From assembly GCA_008933765.1 (NCBI GenBank), contig WBUK01000003.1:154528-218527 (forward strand): 64,000 nucleotides of DNA, written 5' to 3'. The first letter of the stretch is position 1, and the number at the start of each line of letters is the position of its first letter. The position numbers and the translations under genes are program-made. The notes under the pieces were generated by a model that was not told the origin of the DNA, searched no databases, and was given only the letters and a program-made list of their open reading frames with translations. Source of the stretch: Ignavibacteriaceae bacterium. Its GTDB lineage: Bacteria > Bacteroidota > Ignavibacteria > Ignavibacteriales > Ignavibacteriaceae. This document shows, piece by piece, positions 33,686 to 42,475 of this stretch.

Positions 33686-36600
33686 ATGAAACATCACTTT
33701 ATAGTTTTTACACTCGGAATTTTGTTCCTCTCATCGTTTTCCGTAAAAGTTTATGCGCAGAACGATTCAATACTCGCAATGCAATACTATGCTCTTGGGA
33801 TCAACACCTACAACGAACAGAATTATGACTCCTCAATAATCTACTTTGAAAAAACTTTAATTTACGCCAAAAACTACGATTTTGGCGCAGACATCGGGCT
33901 TGTACATTTCTATCTTGCGGAAGCATATCAAGTTCTCGGAAATTATGATGAATCACGAAAAAACTATAAAGCAGCAATCAGGATTTTTTCACCAACTGAA
34001 TTTTACTACGAGCTTGGCTTAGCATTCCGCGGCATTGGCGATCTCGAGAACAAAAACAGCAATTACAAAGACGCAGAAAAATATTACTACAGCGCGCTTG
34101 AAGCCTTAGCGCACGACGAGCTTTCGAGTTTGGACGGATACATCTACATCAATCTTGCTAATATCGTACTGAACCGGGGCGACAATTCCGGTGCTAAAGT
34201 TCTTTTCAAAAAAGCGGAGGAAATTTGTGACTCTGTAGGGTTTGGACCGGGCTTAGGCGACATTTATTACGGCTACGGGTTGATAGAACTTAACATAAAC
34301 AATAACCCGGCGGCTGATTCGCTCTTCGATGTTGCACTGAAACTTTTCACAAAATTTAATATTGAAATGGGGGTGGGGAACGCATGGTACGGCAAAGGAG
34401 TTGCCGCAATGAATCAGGGAGAAAATAAAAAAGCTCTAAACTATGGGAAAAAAGCTCTAAAAATTTACAAAGCCAACAATTACAGCCAAGGGGTAGTTAA
34501 TGTTTTGGTGAACCTGGGGCTTATTTCATTAAACACTGCCGATTATGAAACAGCTGAAAATTTCCTAAACGAGGCGATTCCGTGGGCTAAATCTGCTAAT
34601 TACCTGATTGGATTGGGAAATATTTATAAAGGTTTTGCGTTAATCGCTACAAATCTTGCAGAGCACGAAGTGGCGATAAACCAATATCAACTCGCACTCG
34701 AAGCTTATGAAAATGCGGACTATACATTCGGGCTCGCTTCTGTTTACCAAGGGCTGAGCACTATCGCACTGAACAGCGGGGATAACACAAAAGCTGAAGA
34801 ATTGGCTAAACTTGCTATTCAGTATTATGAAAAAACCGGCTTTATTATCGGTATTGGGCAACTTTACCAGAACTTGGCTTCCGTTTTCCTGAATGCCGGT
34901 AATTATCAAAAATCAAGGGAGTATTATAACAAAGCCCTTGTTTATCACAGAAACGGGCAATTTCCGATTGGCGTCGGGGACTGCTTCTACGGGCTTGCGC
35001 AATTAGAGATGATTAAAAACGACACCACTTCCGCAAAAAAATTGATCGATTCATCTTTGGTTTATTATAAGCGTGCTGAATATCCGCTCGGCATTGGAAA
35101 TTCACTCTTTATTTTGGCGAATATCGCACAAACAAGCTCCGATTATATTGCCTGTATTGACTATTTGGAAGGCGCGCTTAACCAATTCGAAACCGTTAAC
35201 TACCCCTTCGGGATTGGAAGAGTTTGCTATACGCTTGGAACGGTGTTGCATGAACTGGATGAATATGAAGAAGCAGAGCGGCAGTTCAATGCAGCATTAA
35301 ACCTTTTTAAACTCTCAGATTATAACTATTTTTGTTCCATTACTGCTTTTGGGTTGGCAAATTTGTATCTCGATTGGAAGGAAAAAGAAAAGGAAACGAT
35401 AAAATATCTCGATTCGGCTATGTATTATCTTGAAAATTTCAGGGCGAACTTGGTGCGGGAAGAGGACCGAACGAACCTCTTCGAGAAATTTTCGGACTAT
35501 CTGAACCTTTCGGTGTATGCAGCCATTTATTTGGGGGATAACCACTCCGCTTTCAAATTTCTTGAGAATGTGAAAGCCCGCTCGCTCGCGGATATTATGG
35601 CGGAGAGATCCGCAAATATCACGGCTAAAGTTGACCCCGAGCTGCTTAAACAGAGAACTATACTCGAAAAACAAATTTCAACTCTGAAAACTCGCCTGAA
35701 CACTTCTTCTAATTCAGAGGATGATGATATCCGTGAAGAATTGAAAACATTAAACGCCAAATTGGACGACCTGATATTCAAAATCCGAACGGAAAACCCC
35801 GATTTTGCTGCATTAGAGTACCCAAAACCAGCAGATGTTAGTAATGTTATGGCGAAACTTGCCGAAGACGAAGTCGCTTTACAGTATAACATTTCAGATT
35901 ATGGTGCCTGGGTGTTTGTTATTACTAAACATAATTTCGAAGTGGTGCAGTTGGCTAAAAACCCGGATGAAATCCGTGAGCAAACCATGACTTTGCTCGA
36001 TGGTCTGCGCCGCAACAAATATGATGTGAACAAACCGGCTGATGAACTTGATATTGAAGAAGAAATGTCGTTGGAGGCAAGTGAAAAACTTTATTCACTC
36101 CTGATTAAACCGGTTGAAAAAAAGCTGAACAAAAAATCCAAATTGGTAATTATCCCAAATGATGTGCTTAACTTTCTGCCGTTTGAAGCCTTGTATTCCG
36201 ATTCTTTGTTTTTGATTGAAAGATACCCTGTTAAATATTATCAGTCGGCTACACTTCTTGCATTGATGAGAAGTTCTCTTAAAAAGGAAAGAGCAAAAAA
36301 TGGCTTTGCCGGCTTCGGTGACCCCGTTTACGACCTCGATAACTACGAAAAAGGTTTGGAAGAGAGGGGTGTTCCGTTGCTAAAAATTGGCAGCACCATA
36401 AACTCTGAATTGGCTGCCAATCCTGCGGCTGTGGATACCCTGCTTTCCCGTGCCGGACTTACTCTGTTTCGCCTCCGCGGAACCGGAGAAGAAATTAAAG
36501 GCATAGCCGATATTTTCAAAAAGAAGGGAGAACCTGTTAACATTAAATTGCGAACCGAAGCAACCGAGGAAAACGCAAAAGACCCCATTCTTAAAAACTA

Positions 36601-37030
36601 TCGCTTTCTTTCGTTTGCGTGCCACGGAATCGTTTTCCCCGGATTTCAGAGCCTTGCTCTTTGCACCGAGAAAGATTCAGGAAAAAGCACACAGGATGGT
36701 TACCTCACCTTTGAAGAAATTCTGGGGCTTGACTGGAACGCAAAACTTGTTGTGCTTTCCGCATGTCAAACCGGAACGGGCGATACGCGCAAAACCGAGG
36801 GTGTAATCGGCTTAACCCGTGCAGTTATGTATGCCGGCACAGACGCTGTGTTGGTCAGCCTTTGGTCTGTCTCAGACGCAGGCACCCGTGACCTTATGCT
36901 GAAGTTCTTTTCCGATGTGGCGGATAATAAACTTCCCACCGACGAGTGCCTTCGTAATGCCAAGTTAGCGCTGATTAAAAAAGGTGCTGCACCGAATGTT
37001 TGGTCACCTTTCATCCTTTTTGGCGAGTGA
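33686..37030 (+). CDS. Secreted TPR-CHAT (caspase-like) protein
   Basis: About 1114 residues. A signal peptide (HHFIVFTLGILFLSSFSVKVYAQ) is followed by about a dozen tetratricopeptide repeats to residue 510 or so, a coiled-coil linker (LLKQRTILEKQISTLKTRL) and a C-terminal CHAT domain. The CHAT catalytic dyad is present: His in LSFACHGI and Cys in VVLSACQTGTG. The end reads VWSPFILFGE, as in other CHAT proteins. CHAT domains are caspase-like proteases; TPR-CHAT proteins occur in signalling and defence roles, but the export signal points to an envelope role here. The ATG at 33686 is chosen over one 27 nt upstream for the signal peptide. Confidence 0.9.
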   Translation: MKHHFIVFTLGILFLSSFSVKVYAQNDSILAMQYYALGINTYNEQNYDSSIIYFEKTLIYAKNYDFGADIGLVHFYLAEAYQVLGNYDESRKNYKAAIRIFSPTEFYYELGLAFRGIGDLENKNSNYKDAEKYYYSALEALAHDELSSLDGYIYINLANIVLNRGDNSGAKVLFKKAEEICDSVGFGPGLGDIYYGYGLIELNINNNPAADSLFDVALKLFTKFNIEMGVGNAWYGKGVAAMNQGENKKALNYGKKALKIYKANNYSQGVVNVLVNLGLISLNTADYETAENFLNEAIPWAKSANYLIGLGNIYKGFALIATNLAEHEVAINQYQLALEAYENADYTFGLASVYQGLSTIALNSGDNTKAEELAKLAIQYYEKTGFIIGIGQLYQNLASVFLNAGNYQKSREYYNKALVYHRNGQFPIGVGDCFYGLAQLEMIKNDTTSAKKLIDSSLVYYKRAEYPLGIGNSLFILANIAQTSSDYIACIDYLEGALNQFETVNYPFGIGRVCYTLGTVLHELDEYEEAERQFNAALNLFKLSDYNYFCSITAFGLANLYLDWKEKEKETIKYLDSAMYYLENFRANLVREEDRTNLFEKFSDYLNLSVYAAIYLGDNHSAFKFLENVKARSLADIMAERSANITAKVDPELLKQRTILEKQISTLKTRLNTSSNSEDDDIREELKTLNAKLDDLIFKIRTENPDFAALEYPKPADVSNVMAKLAEDEVALQYNISDYGAWVFVITKHNFEVVQLAKNPDEIREQTMTLLDGLRRNKYDVNKPADELDIEEEMSLEASEKLYSLLIKPVEKKLNKKSKLVIIPNDVLNFLPFEALYSDSLFLIERYPVKYYQSATLLALMRSSLKKERAKNGFAGFGDPVYDLDNYEKGLEERGVPLLKIGSTINSELAANPAAVDTLLSRAGLTLFRLRGTGEEIKGIADIFKKKGEPVNIKLRTEATEENAKDPILKNYRFLSFACHGIVFPGFQSLALCTEKDSGKSTQDGYLTFEEILGLDWNAKLVVLSACQTGTGDTRKTEGVIGLTRAVMYAGTDAVLVSLWSVSDAGTRDLMLKFFSDVADNKLPTDECLRNAKLALIKKGAAPNVWSPFILFGE

Positions 37031-37093
37031 GCGCTGATTAAAAAAGGTGCCTCGGTAATAGTTTGGGCACCTTTCATACTCTTTGGGGAGAAA
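36968..37093 (+). repeat. 63-bp diverged tandem copy of the CHAT gene end
   Basis: The last 21 codons, including TGA (36968-37030), are followed directly by a diverged copy (37031-37093). Both copies begin GCGCTGATTAAAAAAGGTGC. The second copy still encodes a CHAT-like tail in frame (ending VWAPFILFGE) but lies after the stop codon. It may be a tandem duplication or a recombined piece of a CHAT paralogue. Confidence 0.85.
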
Positions 37094-37242
37094 GTTTTAG
37101 GCCGATAGTGCTTTTTCTGCGGATGTTATGTGCCCAAATAGTCTTCCGTTCATTTTGCTGATAGCCGGCTGACGATCTTTGTACATATCAAACGCAAAAC
37201 TCACCTACGACTGCAACTGCATCTGCAACACCTACACCGCAG

Positions 37243-37355
37243 AGCAGCAAACTCACAGTCGAAATAGATGTCAAATTAATAATTCTTTTACAACTCCGAT
37301 GCTGCGGGGCGGGGCAGCAAACTAACAGTCGTAGTACATGTCAAACTCATAAGGA
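37243..37355. repeat. Imperfect copy of the glnA gene end, period 70 bp
   Basis: The glnA terminus (37313-37355; core GCAGCAAACTAACAGTCG) has an imperfect copy of about 40 bp at 37243-37285, offset by 70 bp. The copy still encodes a decayed FDIYFDC on the minus strand, where the gene ends FDMYYDC. A weaker match (GTACATATCAAAC) occurs at 37181. The rest of 37094-37321 shows no gene. Confidence 0.7.
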
Positions 37356-38749
37356 TGAGGACGGATTGCCATCGGTTTCACTTCCTTTTCCATTTTGTAG
37401 TTTATCCAGGTATCCACAACATCTTTCGTAAACACATCGCCGCGTGTGAGGTAGTCGTTATCCTCAGCCAAAGCAAGAAGTGCGCCCTGCAGCGAGTCAG
37501 GCGTTGATGGAACATCTTTCAGCTCTTCCGGCGGCATATCGTAGATGTCTTTGTCTAACGGGTCACCGGGGTCAATCCGGTTCAAAATTCCGTCAATTCC
37601 CGCCATTAGAATTGCCGCAAACCCGAGATAAGGGTTCCCGGAGGGGTCGGGGCATCTGAACTCAACCCGCTTCGCTTTGGGCGACATGTTATACATCGGA
37701 ATCCTGATAGCGGCGCTCCGGTTTCTTTGCGAGTATGCCAGATTAACAGGCGCCTCAAAACCCGGCACCAAGCGTTTGAAACTGTTGGTGGTTGGGTTCG
37801 TGAATGCAAGCACAGACGGAGCGTGCTTCAAAAGCCCACCGATAAAATAGAGCGCCATTTCGCTCAGACCGGCGTAGCCGTTACCTGCAAAAAGTGGTTT
37901 GTTGTTCTTCCAGAGGCTTACATGCACATGCATTCCGCTGCCGTTGTCGCCGAAAACAGGTTTTGGCATGTATGTAACAGTTTTGTTGTTTTGTGTTGCG
38001 GTGTTTTTTACCACATATTTAAAAAGCAAAAGCTGATCGGCTGCTTTTAACAATGGCTTGAATTTCATGTCAATTTCGCACTGACCGCCGCTCGCCACTT
38101 CATGATGCTGTGCTTCAACTTCAATACCGACACTGATAAGGTTCCGCACCATTTCGTTGCGCAAATCCATCAGTTTATCGGTCGGCGGCACGGGAAAATA
38201 ACCCTCCTTGTAGCGAGTTTTGTAAGCCAGATTGGGGTTTTCTGCCCTCCCGGAGTTCCACCTCCCCTCGATCGAATCCACTTCAAAATAGCTGTAATGG
38301 TTGTTAACCTCAAACCGGACATCATCGAAAACGAAAAATTCAGCCTCGGGTCCGAAGAAAGCGGTATCAGCAATTCCTGTTGACTTCAAAAAATCAACCG
38401 CTTTGTTCGCAATGTAGCGGGGGCAACGGAGGTATTTTTCACGCGTTGCGGGTTCGTAAACATCGCAAATCAGCGAAATTGTGGGCGCTTTTATGAATGG
38501 ATCGAAAAACATCGTTGAAGGGTCGGGCAAAATCAGCATATCCGACTCATCAATCCTCTTCCAGCCCCTGAGCGAAGAGCCGTCGAAACCAAACCCGTTC
38601 TCAAACGAAGTTTCATTAAATTCCTGTATGGGTATTGTAACATGTTGCCACTGCCCCGGGAAATCCATAAATTTTAAATCTACGAATTCCACATGATTAT
38701 CTTTCGAAAAAGATAATATCTTTTCGATCTGTTCAGACCTGTCGTTCAT
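37322..38749 (-). CDS. glnA: Glutamine synthetase, type I
   Basis: 475 residues. It catalyses ATP-dependent amidation of glutamate to glutamine, the main ammonia-assimilation step. Visible GS motifs are [11 protein letters not shown] (latch and N-terminal region), ATP-site [20 protein letters not shown] with substrate-binding Arg, and an IYDMPPEE segment whose Tyr matches the adenylylation site of GSI-beta enzymes. Length is normal for a dodecameric GSI. The neighbouring Lrp-family regulator (38933-39388), on the same strand upstream, may control it. Confidence 0.97.
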   Translation of the reverse strand: MNDRSEQIEKILSFSKDNHVEFVDLKFMDFPGQWQHVTIPIQEFNETSFENGFGFDGSSLRGWKRIDESDMLILPDPSTMFFDPFIKAPTISLICDVYEPATREKYLRCPRYIANKAVDFLKSTGIADTAFFGPEAEFFVFDDVRFEVNNHYSYFEVDSIEGRWNSGRAENPNLAYKTRYKEGYFPVPPTDKLMDLRNEMVRNLISVGIEVEAQHHEVASGGQCEIDMKFKPLLKAADQLLLFKYVVKNTATQNNKTVTYMPKPVFGDNGSGMHVHVSLWKNNKPLFAGNGYAGLSEMALYFIGGLLKHAPSVLAFTNPTTNSFKRLVPGFEAPVNLAYSQRNRSAAIRIPMYNMSPKAKRVEFRCPDPSGNPYLGFAAILMAGIDGILNRIDPGDPLDKDIYDMPPEELKDVPSTPDSLQGALLALAEDNDYLTRGDVFTKDVVDTWINYKMEKEVKPMAIRPHPYEFDMYYDC

Positions 38750-38820
38750 TGTTTTTTTCCGTTTTTTGATTGTTAACGATTACAAAATAATTTTATTTGA
38801 CTTCAAGATAACTACCGATT

Positions 38821-38945
38821 GATTATGAATTTATCACAAGCTTCTCACGAGTTGATTACAGATTGACCACGAATTAATCACAAGTTAATCATGACTTGCT
38901 TTCGAATTGACCATGAATTAATCATAAATTAATCACAGATTAATT
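38821..38945. repeat. Degenerate short repeats downstream of the lrp-like gene
   Basis: Motifs of the type GAATTAATCA and ATTGACCAYGAATTAATCA recur through this AT-rich stretch; the longest pair starts at 38862 and 38906 (44-bp offset). The last bases of the lrp-like gene, including its stop, belong to the pattern. This resembles growth of an array from a gene terminus, now heavily diverged. The gap also holds the glnA leader. Confidence 0.6.
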
Positions 38946-39388
38946 GTAGTGGTTTCTTTAAGAGTCGAAAGTACAAAAGAAGTGCGGGTTGAAAGCACAC
39001 CGGGCCACTGTTGAATCTCTGTGAGCAGGTGCTCAAGTGATTCAGAGTTCCTTACAACGGCTTTTAAGATGTGGCTGCCTTCTCCCAGAATCGAGTGACA
39101 CTCCATAATATTGGGGTGCGCTAACGATTTTTCCACGAGTAATTCATATCTTGAGGAAGATTCGGAAATCACAGTGATAAAAACCATGATATCGTATCCG
39201 AATTTCTTACGGTCTATTTTGGTATAATAACCGGTAATCAGCCCCTTATCTTCCATTTTATTAATTCTGTCGCTGATCGTCGGAATTGAAATCCCGAAAA
39301 CTTCAGCCAACTGACTTTTGCTCGTTTTTGCATTTTCCTGCAATATATTTAATGTTTTCTTATCTACATCATCAAGGTTATACAGCAT
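38933..39388 (-). CDS. Lrp/AsnC-family transcriptional regulator
   Basis: 151 residues. The N-terminal winged helix-turn-helix (LNILQENAKTSKSQLAEVFG, ISIPTISDRINKMEDKGLI) is followed by an RAM/AsnC ligand-binding domain (DIMVFITVISE, CHSILGEGSHILKAVVRN). It is a leucine- or amino-acid-responsive regulator. Standing directly upstream of glnA on the same strand, it is a candidate regulator of nitrogen metabolism, by inference from position. Its leader is very AT-rich. Confidence 0.93.
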   Translation of the reverse strand: MLYNLDDVDKKTLNILQENAKTSKSQLAEVFGISIPTISDRINKMEDKGLITGYYTKIDRKKFGYDIMVFITVISESSSRYELLVEKSLAHPNIMECHSILGEGSHILKAVVRNSESLEHLLTEIQQWPGVLSTRTSFVLSTLKETTTINL

Positions 39389-39848
39389 TTTTACCTTATT
39401 TTTTCAGAATTTTTCATAATTAACCCTTAAATATAAAGATTTCTTGCTAAATACTATGTAAAATTTTAAATTTCTTAATATTTTTTTTATGCTGTGTGAT
39501 CTCTCGCAAACGGTTTGGTGTTGGAAAATGAGTTACCCACGCATCTGAGCTGACAACTTATCCTTTAAAGCAAGGATTAGTCTTTGACGGAGGTTTTCTG
39601 AGAGACAAAATAACCATCTGTTTTTTCAATCAATTGAATTTAATCAGAGATTATGCGTCTTTTATTGAAAACAGAATTAACCCGGGAATGGGAAGCCTTA
39701 CACGGTTCATCACTCTTGAGGCAATGGATTCATTTTTAAAAAAAAGCTAACTATCTGTTTTTGTCCATTATATTGGAATTAAAGACTGAACAAATTTTTA
39801 TTCAAAAATTTAATTCAAATTGAGGTGGATTTTGGTGCAAACTATCTT
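39389..39848. other. 460-bp gap without a supportable gene
   Basis: AT-rich at both ends, with a more coding-like middle. A stop-free plus-strand frame of 72 codons runs 39532-39750, including a FFNQLNLIRDYASF segment and ending in a TAA, but it has no plausible start codon with a ribosome site and I recognise no family. It could be a relic of a deleted gene or chance. No hairpin terminator was seen. Confidence 0.4.
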
Positions 39849-40685
39849 TTACGGGCTTCTTTTAATTTCCGCTCTTCTTTCAATTCCATACGGTGTGAAG
39901 GCAACGGCTTCTTTTTTCACCTGCTCGAACAGGTCTAAGTTTTTTTGGAGGCGGGGTTGCACTTTGTGGTTTAAATGGTACTGAATGGCTATGTGGTTAA
40001 TTGAAACAATATCCGCGCCGATAAGCTCTAAGCGGTATTGAATGTCAGAATCCTCTCCGACGGAGGCGACTTCGTATCGTTCATCGAAACCATTAACGCG
40101 CAAAAGATCCTCTTTGTGAAGTGAAAAGTTACACCCCAGAATCCCCCGCTTCTTACGGTTAAAAAATTTCCTGATGCGTTCGTTTTCTGTGTAGAATCCC
40201 TTTTCCACATCGAAAGATTTGCCGAAAATCCCGTCAATCACAAGTTTGCCAAAATTCTTTTCCAACCAGCCTGCACTCACTTTTTCGGGTGTGAGGCTCG
40301 TACTCAGCTTTCCGGAAAGGTTAACCCGTCTTCCTGCAAGGGCTGCATTTCTTTTCGCTGAACTAACATGCCCCTCAACAAATTTTGAGTGCGGTATGCA
40401 GTCACCATCGATGAATATTATATAACCGGCGCGCGCCGACATAATGGCTTTGTTCAGAATTTTGTTTTTTCTGAATCCTTTATCCGGGTGCCAAATATGC
40501 AATATCGGGAAGGAAGTGCGGCTGATTATCCGTTCAACTTCTTTCACCACTTCTTCGGGGGAACCATCGTCGGCTATAATTATTTCAAAGTTTTTGGCGC
40601 TCTGCCTCTCAAATCCGGCGAGTACAAGCTCCAGGAACTTCAAATTTTTATAAAAAGATATTATAACCGACGACGATAACTTCAA
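39849..40685 (-). CDS. Family 2 glycosyltransferase
   Basis: 278 residues of GT-A fold. It starts SSSVIISFYKNLKFLELVLAG, followed by FEIIIADDGSPEEVV with a nucleotide-sugar-binding Asp pair, then YIIFIDGDCIPH with the DxD metal motif. A C-terminal stretch GCNFSLHKEDLLRVNGFDERY with an EDSD motif holds the catalytic acid region. It probably adds a sugar to a surface glycan in the cytoplasm. It is monocistronic, so its pathway cannot be read from neighbours. Confidence 0.92.
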   Translation of the reverse strand: MKLSSSVIISFYKNLKFLELVLAGFERQSAKNFEIIIADDGSPEEVVKEVERIISRTSFPILHIWHPDKGFRKNKILNKAIMSARAGYIIFIDGDCIPHSKFVEGHVSSAKRNAALAGRRVNLSGKLSTSLTPEKVSAGWLEKNFGKLVIDGIFGKSFDVEKGFYTENERIRKFFNRKKRGILGCNFSLHKEDLLRVNGFDERYEVASVGEDSDIQYRLELIGADIVSINHIAIQYHLNHKVQPRLQKNLDLFEQVKKEAVAFTPYGIERRAEIKRSP

Positions 40686-40787
40686 ATGCTTAAATTTCCT
40701 TTCGTTTCATTTTGAAAAGTTGCCAATGTCCCGACTCTCTTGTTGTCAGCGCGTCGCAATACCCCGCTTTTTCAATAATAACAACAC

Positions 40788-42002
40788 CTATTTCAAATTC
40801 ATAAGGGCACTTTTGTGTATCAGGTAGCCCATCATTTTAAGTCTAACATAATCTTCGCGATACATCATATAGCCCGGATTCGGCGAGTTAAACGGTCCGG
40901 AAGCAGATTCCCTTATCAGAAACCAGGTATAACCGTCTTTTTCGGTTATACCGACGCAGTGGATATCATGGTCATCTGTTGTTTGCCCGTTCATAAACCT
41001 GAAAACGCGGGCATCTTCAGTGATGTCTGCCGGTTTGATATCAAAATCGGGCACAATAGCCAAACCTGCAAAGCCGTCAATTCCCGGTTCTGAGACATCG
41101 CCAAACAGCGAAACCGTGTATCCCTTCTGAACGGCGCTTTTCAGTGTGCTCATAAACTCATCCAGCGGCAGATTCCAGTAATCTGTATTCCGCCACCAGT
41201 TGTCGGGAACATCATAAAGAACCCTCTCGTGGTAAGGTTGGTTTTTAATCGAAAGCACGGGGATGTAATCGTCGGGGTTAAATTTCAGATAATCCTTCAT
41301 AAACGATTCAGGTGTCCAGGTTTTGCCGTCATATTCAAATTTATCGGGCGGGTCGCCCATATATTTATCCAAAATTCCCATCACATTGTTAACAATAAAG
41401 CCTTCGGCAAAAGTGTTGTTTTCTTTCGCTTTGGTCAAAAACGCCTTAAATTCCTCAAAAAGTTTTTGGTGGTCAACAAATTTTTGCCCCGGGAGCATAC
41501 CGGAATAAGCCGATTTCGGCACAATTCCATATTTTTTGTAATTTTTAACGAGAGCATTCGCTTGGGAGCCTTCACCAATCGCCGAGTTCCCTCTCTCTGC
41601 TGCAAATCTTTTCGCTTTCTCGATATACTCCCAGTAAACTGTATAAAGTTCCGAAAGCTCCACTTCTTTGCCGGTGAGCCGTTTTATCTCCGATTCAAAA
41701 AATGAAGTGGTGGCAAACGACCAGCAGGTACCCGTTCTCCCCTGCGACTCCGGCTTGTTGTGCCACGCATATTTAAAATCCTGCGGTCCCGAAGGCGCTG
41801 AAATGGTGGAAAAATCGGCTTTTGCCATTTGCCACTTCGGTCTTTGATTCTGAGTAGCTTCCCATTCGTTTATACCCTTTTGAATCGTGTCCCAATAACT
41901 TGGTCTGTAGCCTTGAAAAATAACTTTTGGTGAGTTATTCTGTGCCTGTGCATAAACAACAAACACAAACACGAACACAACAAAGAGAATTGCTTTTTTC
42001 AT
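40788..42002 (-). CDS. C1-family (bleomycin hydrolase-like) cysteine peptidase, secreted
   Basis: 404 residues with a signal peptide (ILFVVFVFVFVVYAQAQ). The catalytic Cys lies in GRTGTCWSFATTS, and the His in a DDHDIHCVGI segment. The third papain-fold residue, usually Asn in a NSWG context, is here in LIRESASG, so Glu or Ser occupies the place. Some Bacteroidota relatives also deviate at this position, so activity is uncertain. It looks exported to the periplasm or cell surface, without a T9SS domain. The 42003-42475 gap that follows upstream is AT-rich, with short degenerate repeats and a terminator of the next gene. Confidence 0.88.
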   Translation of the reverse strand: MKKAILFVVFVFVFVVYAQAQNNSPKVIFQGYRPSYWDTIQKGINEWEATQNQRPKWQMAKADFSTISAPSGPQDFKYAWHNKPESQGRTGTCWSFATTSFFESEIKRLTGKEVELSELYTVYWEYIEKAKRFAAERGNSAIGEGSQANALVKNYKKYGIVPKSAYSGMLPGQKFVDHQKLFEEFKAFLTKAKENNTFAEGFIVNNVMGILDKYMGDPPDKFEYDGKTWTPESFMKDYLKFNPDDYIPVLSIKNQPYHERVLYDVPDNWWRNTDYWNLPLDEFMSTLKSAVQKGYTVSLFGDVSEPGIDGFAGLAIVPDFDIKPADITEDARVFRFMNGQTTDDHDIHCVGITEKDGYTWFLIRESASGPFNSPNPGYMMYREDYVRLKMMGYLIHKSALMNLK

Positions 42003-42252
42003 CTTATTGCCATAATTTGTTTAATATCCTTATTCAAAATACGGAGTAAGCCCCACCCGTGAAAATTAAAAAACTGCCCCCAAAATGGGAAAATTATTGA
42101 AGGATCCCTTTAGCGCGGTAATTTCATAACTGTCCCTGAATGTGATAATTTAATAACTGTAACCAACTGTAAGAATTGCCTCCGATAACATTTGAATTCA
42201 GGAAATCGGATTTCAGCAAAGCCGGTAGTAATAAAAAATATCCGGTCGAAAT

Positions 42253-42328
42253 AAAATAAAGCCGGTAAAAAAAACAGTTCTTTGCAAAACAAAAAATTCC
42301 GTTATAAAATTAAAATAAATCCGGTAAA
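42253..42328. repeat. Short degenerate repeats in the peptidase-receptor gap
   Basis: A segment AAAATAAAGCCGGTAAAAAA at 42253 recurs with slight changes at 42312 (AAAATAAATCCGGTAAAAAA), 59 bp apart; CCGG-centred fragments also occur at 42241 and nearby. No gene is visible between 42003 and 42475; the only other structure is the terminator at 42344. Confidence 0.55.
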
Positions 42329-42343
42329 AAAACCATGCACAAG

Positions 42344-42375
42344 CAAAAAAAAATGGGAGCCACTCGGCTCCCAAA
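42344..42375 (-). terminator. Intrinsic terminator of the TonB-receptor gene
   Basis: On the minus strand, a stem of TGGGAGCC pairing with GGCTCCCA (42354-42361 with 42366-42373) and a 4-nt loop is followed by nine T residues. It lies about 100 bp downstream of the receptor stop codon and is a classical rho-independent terminator. Confidence 0.85.
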
Positions 42376-42475
42376 TTAAAGAAGTAACTGAATGTCCGGT
42401 TTTCTGAGTTGAAGCGAAATTACCCATTTCCTAAAAAAGAGCAATTTCAGCTATACTCAAAAAAAAAGCAACAAA

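Noticed and set aside
41229..41705. Plus-strand open frame of 158 codons
   Set aside because: It lies entirely inside the C1 peptidase gene on the other strand, has no ribosome site or family match, and is explained as an antisense shadow.
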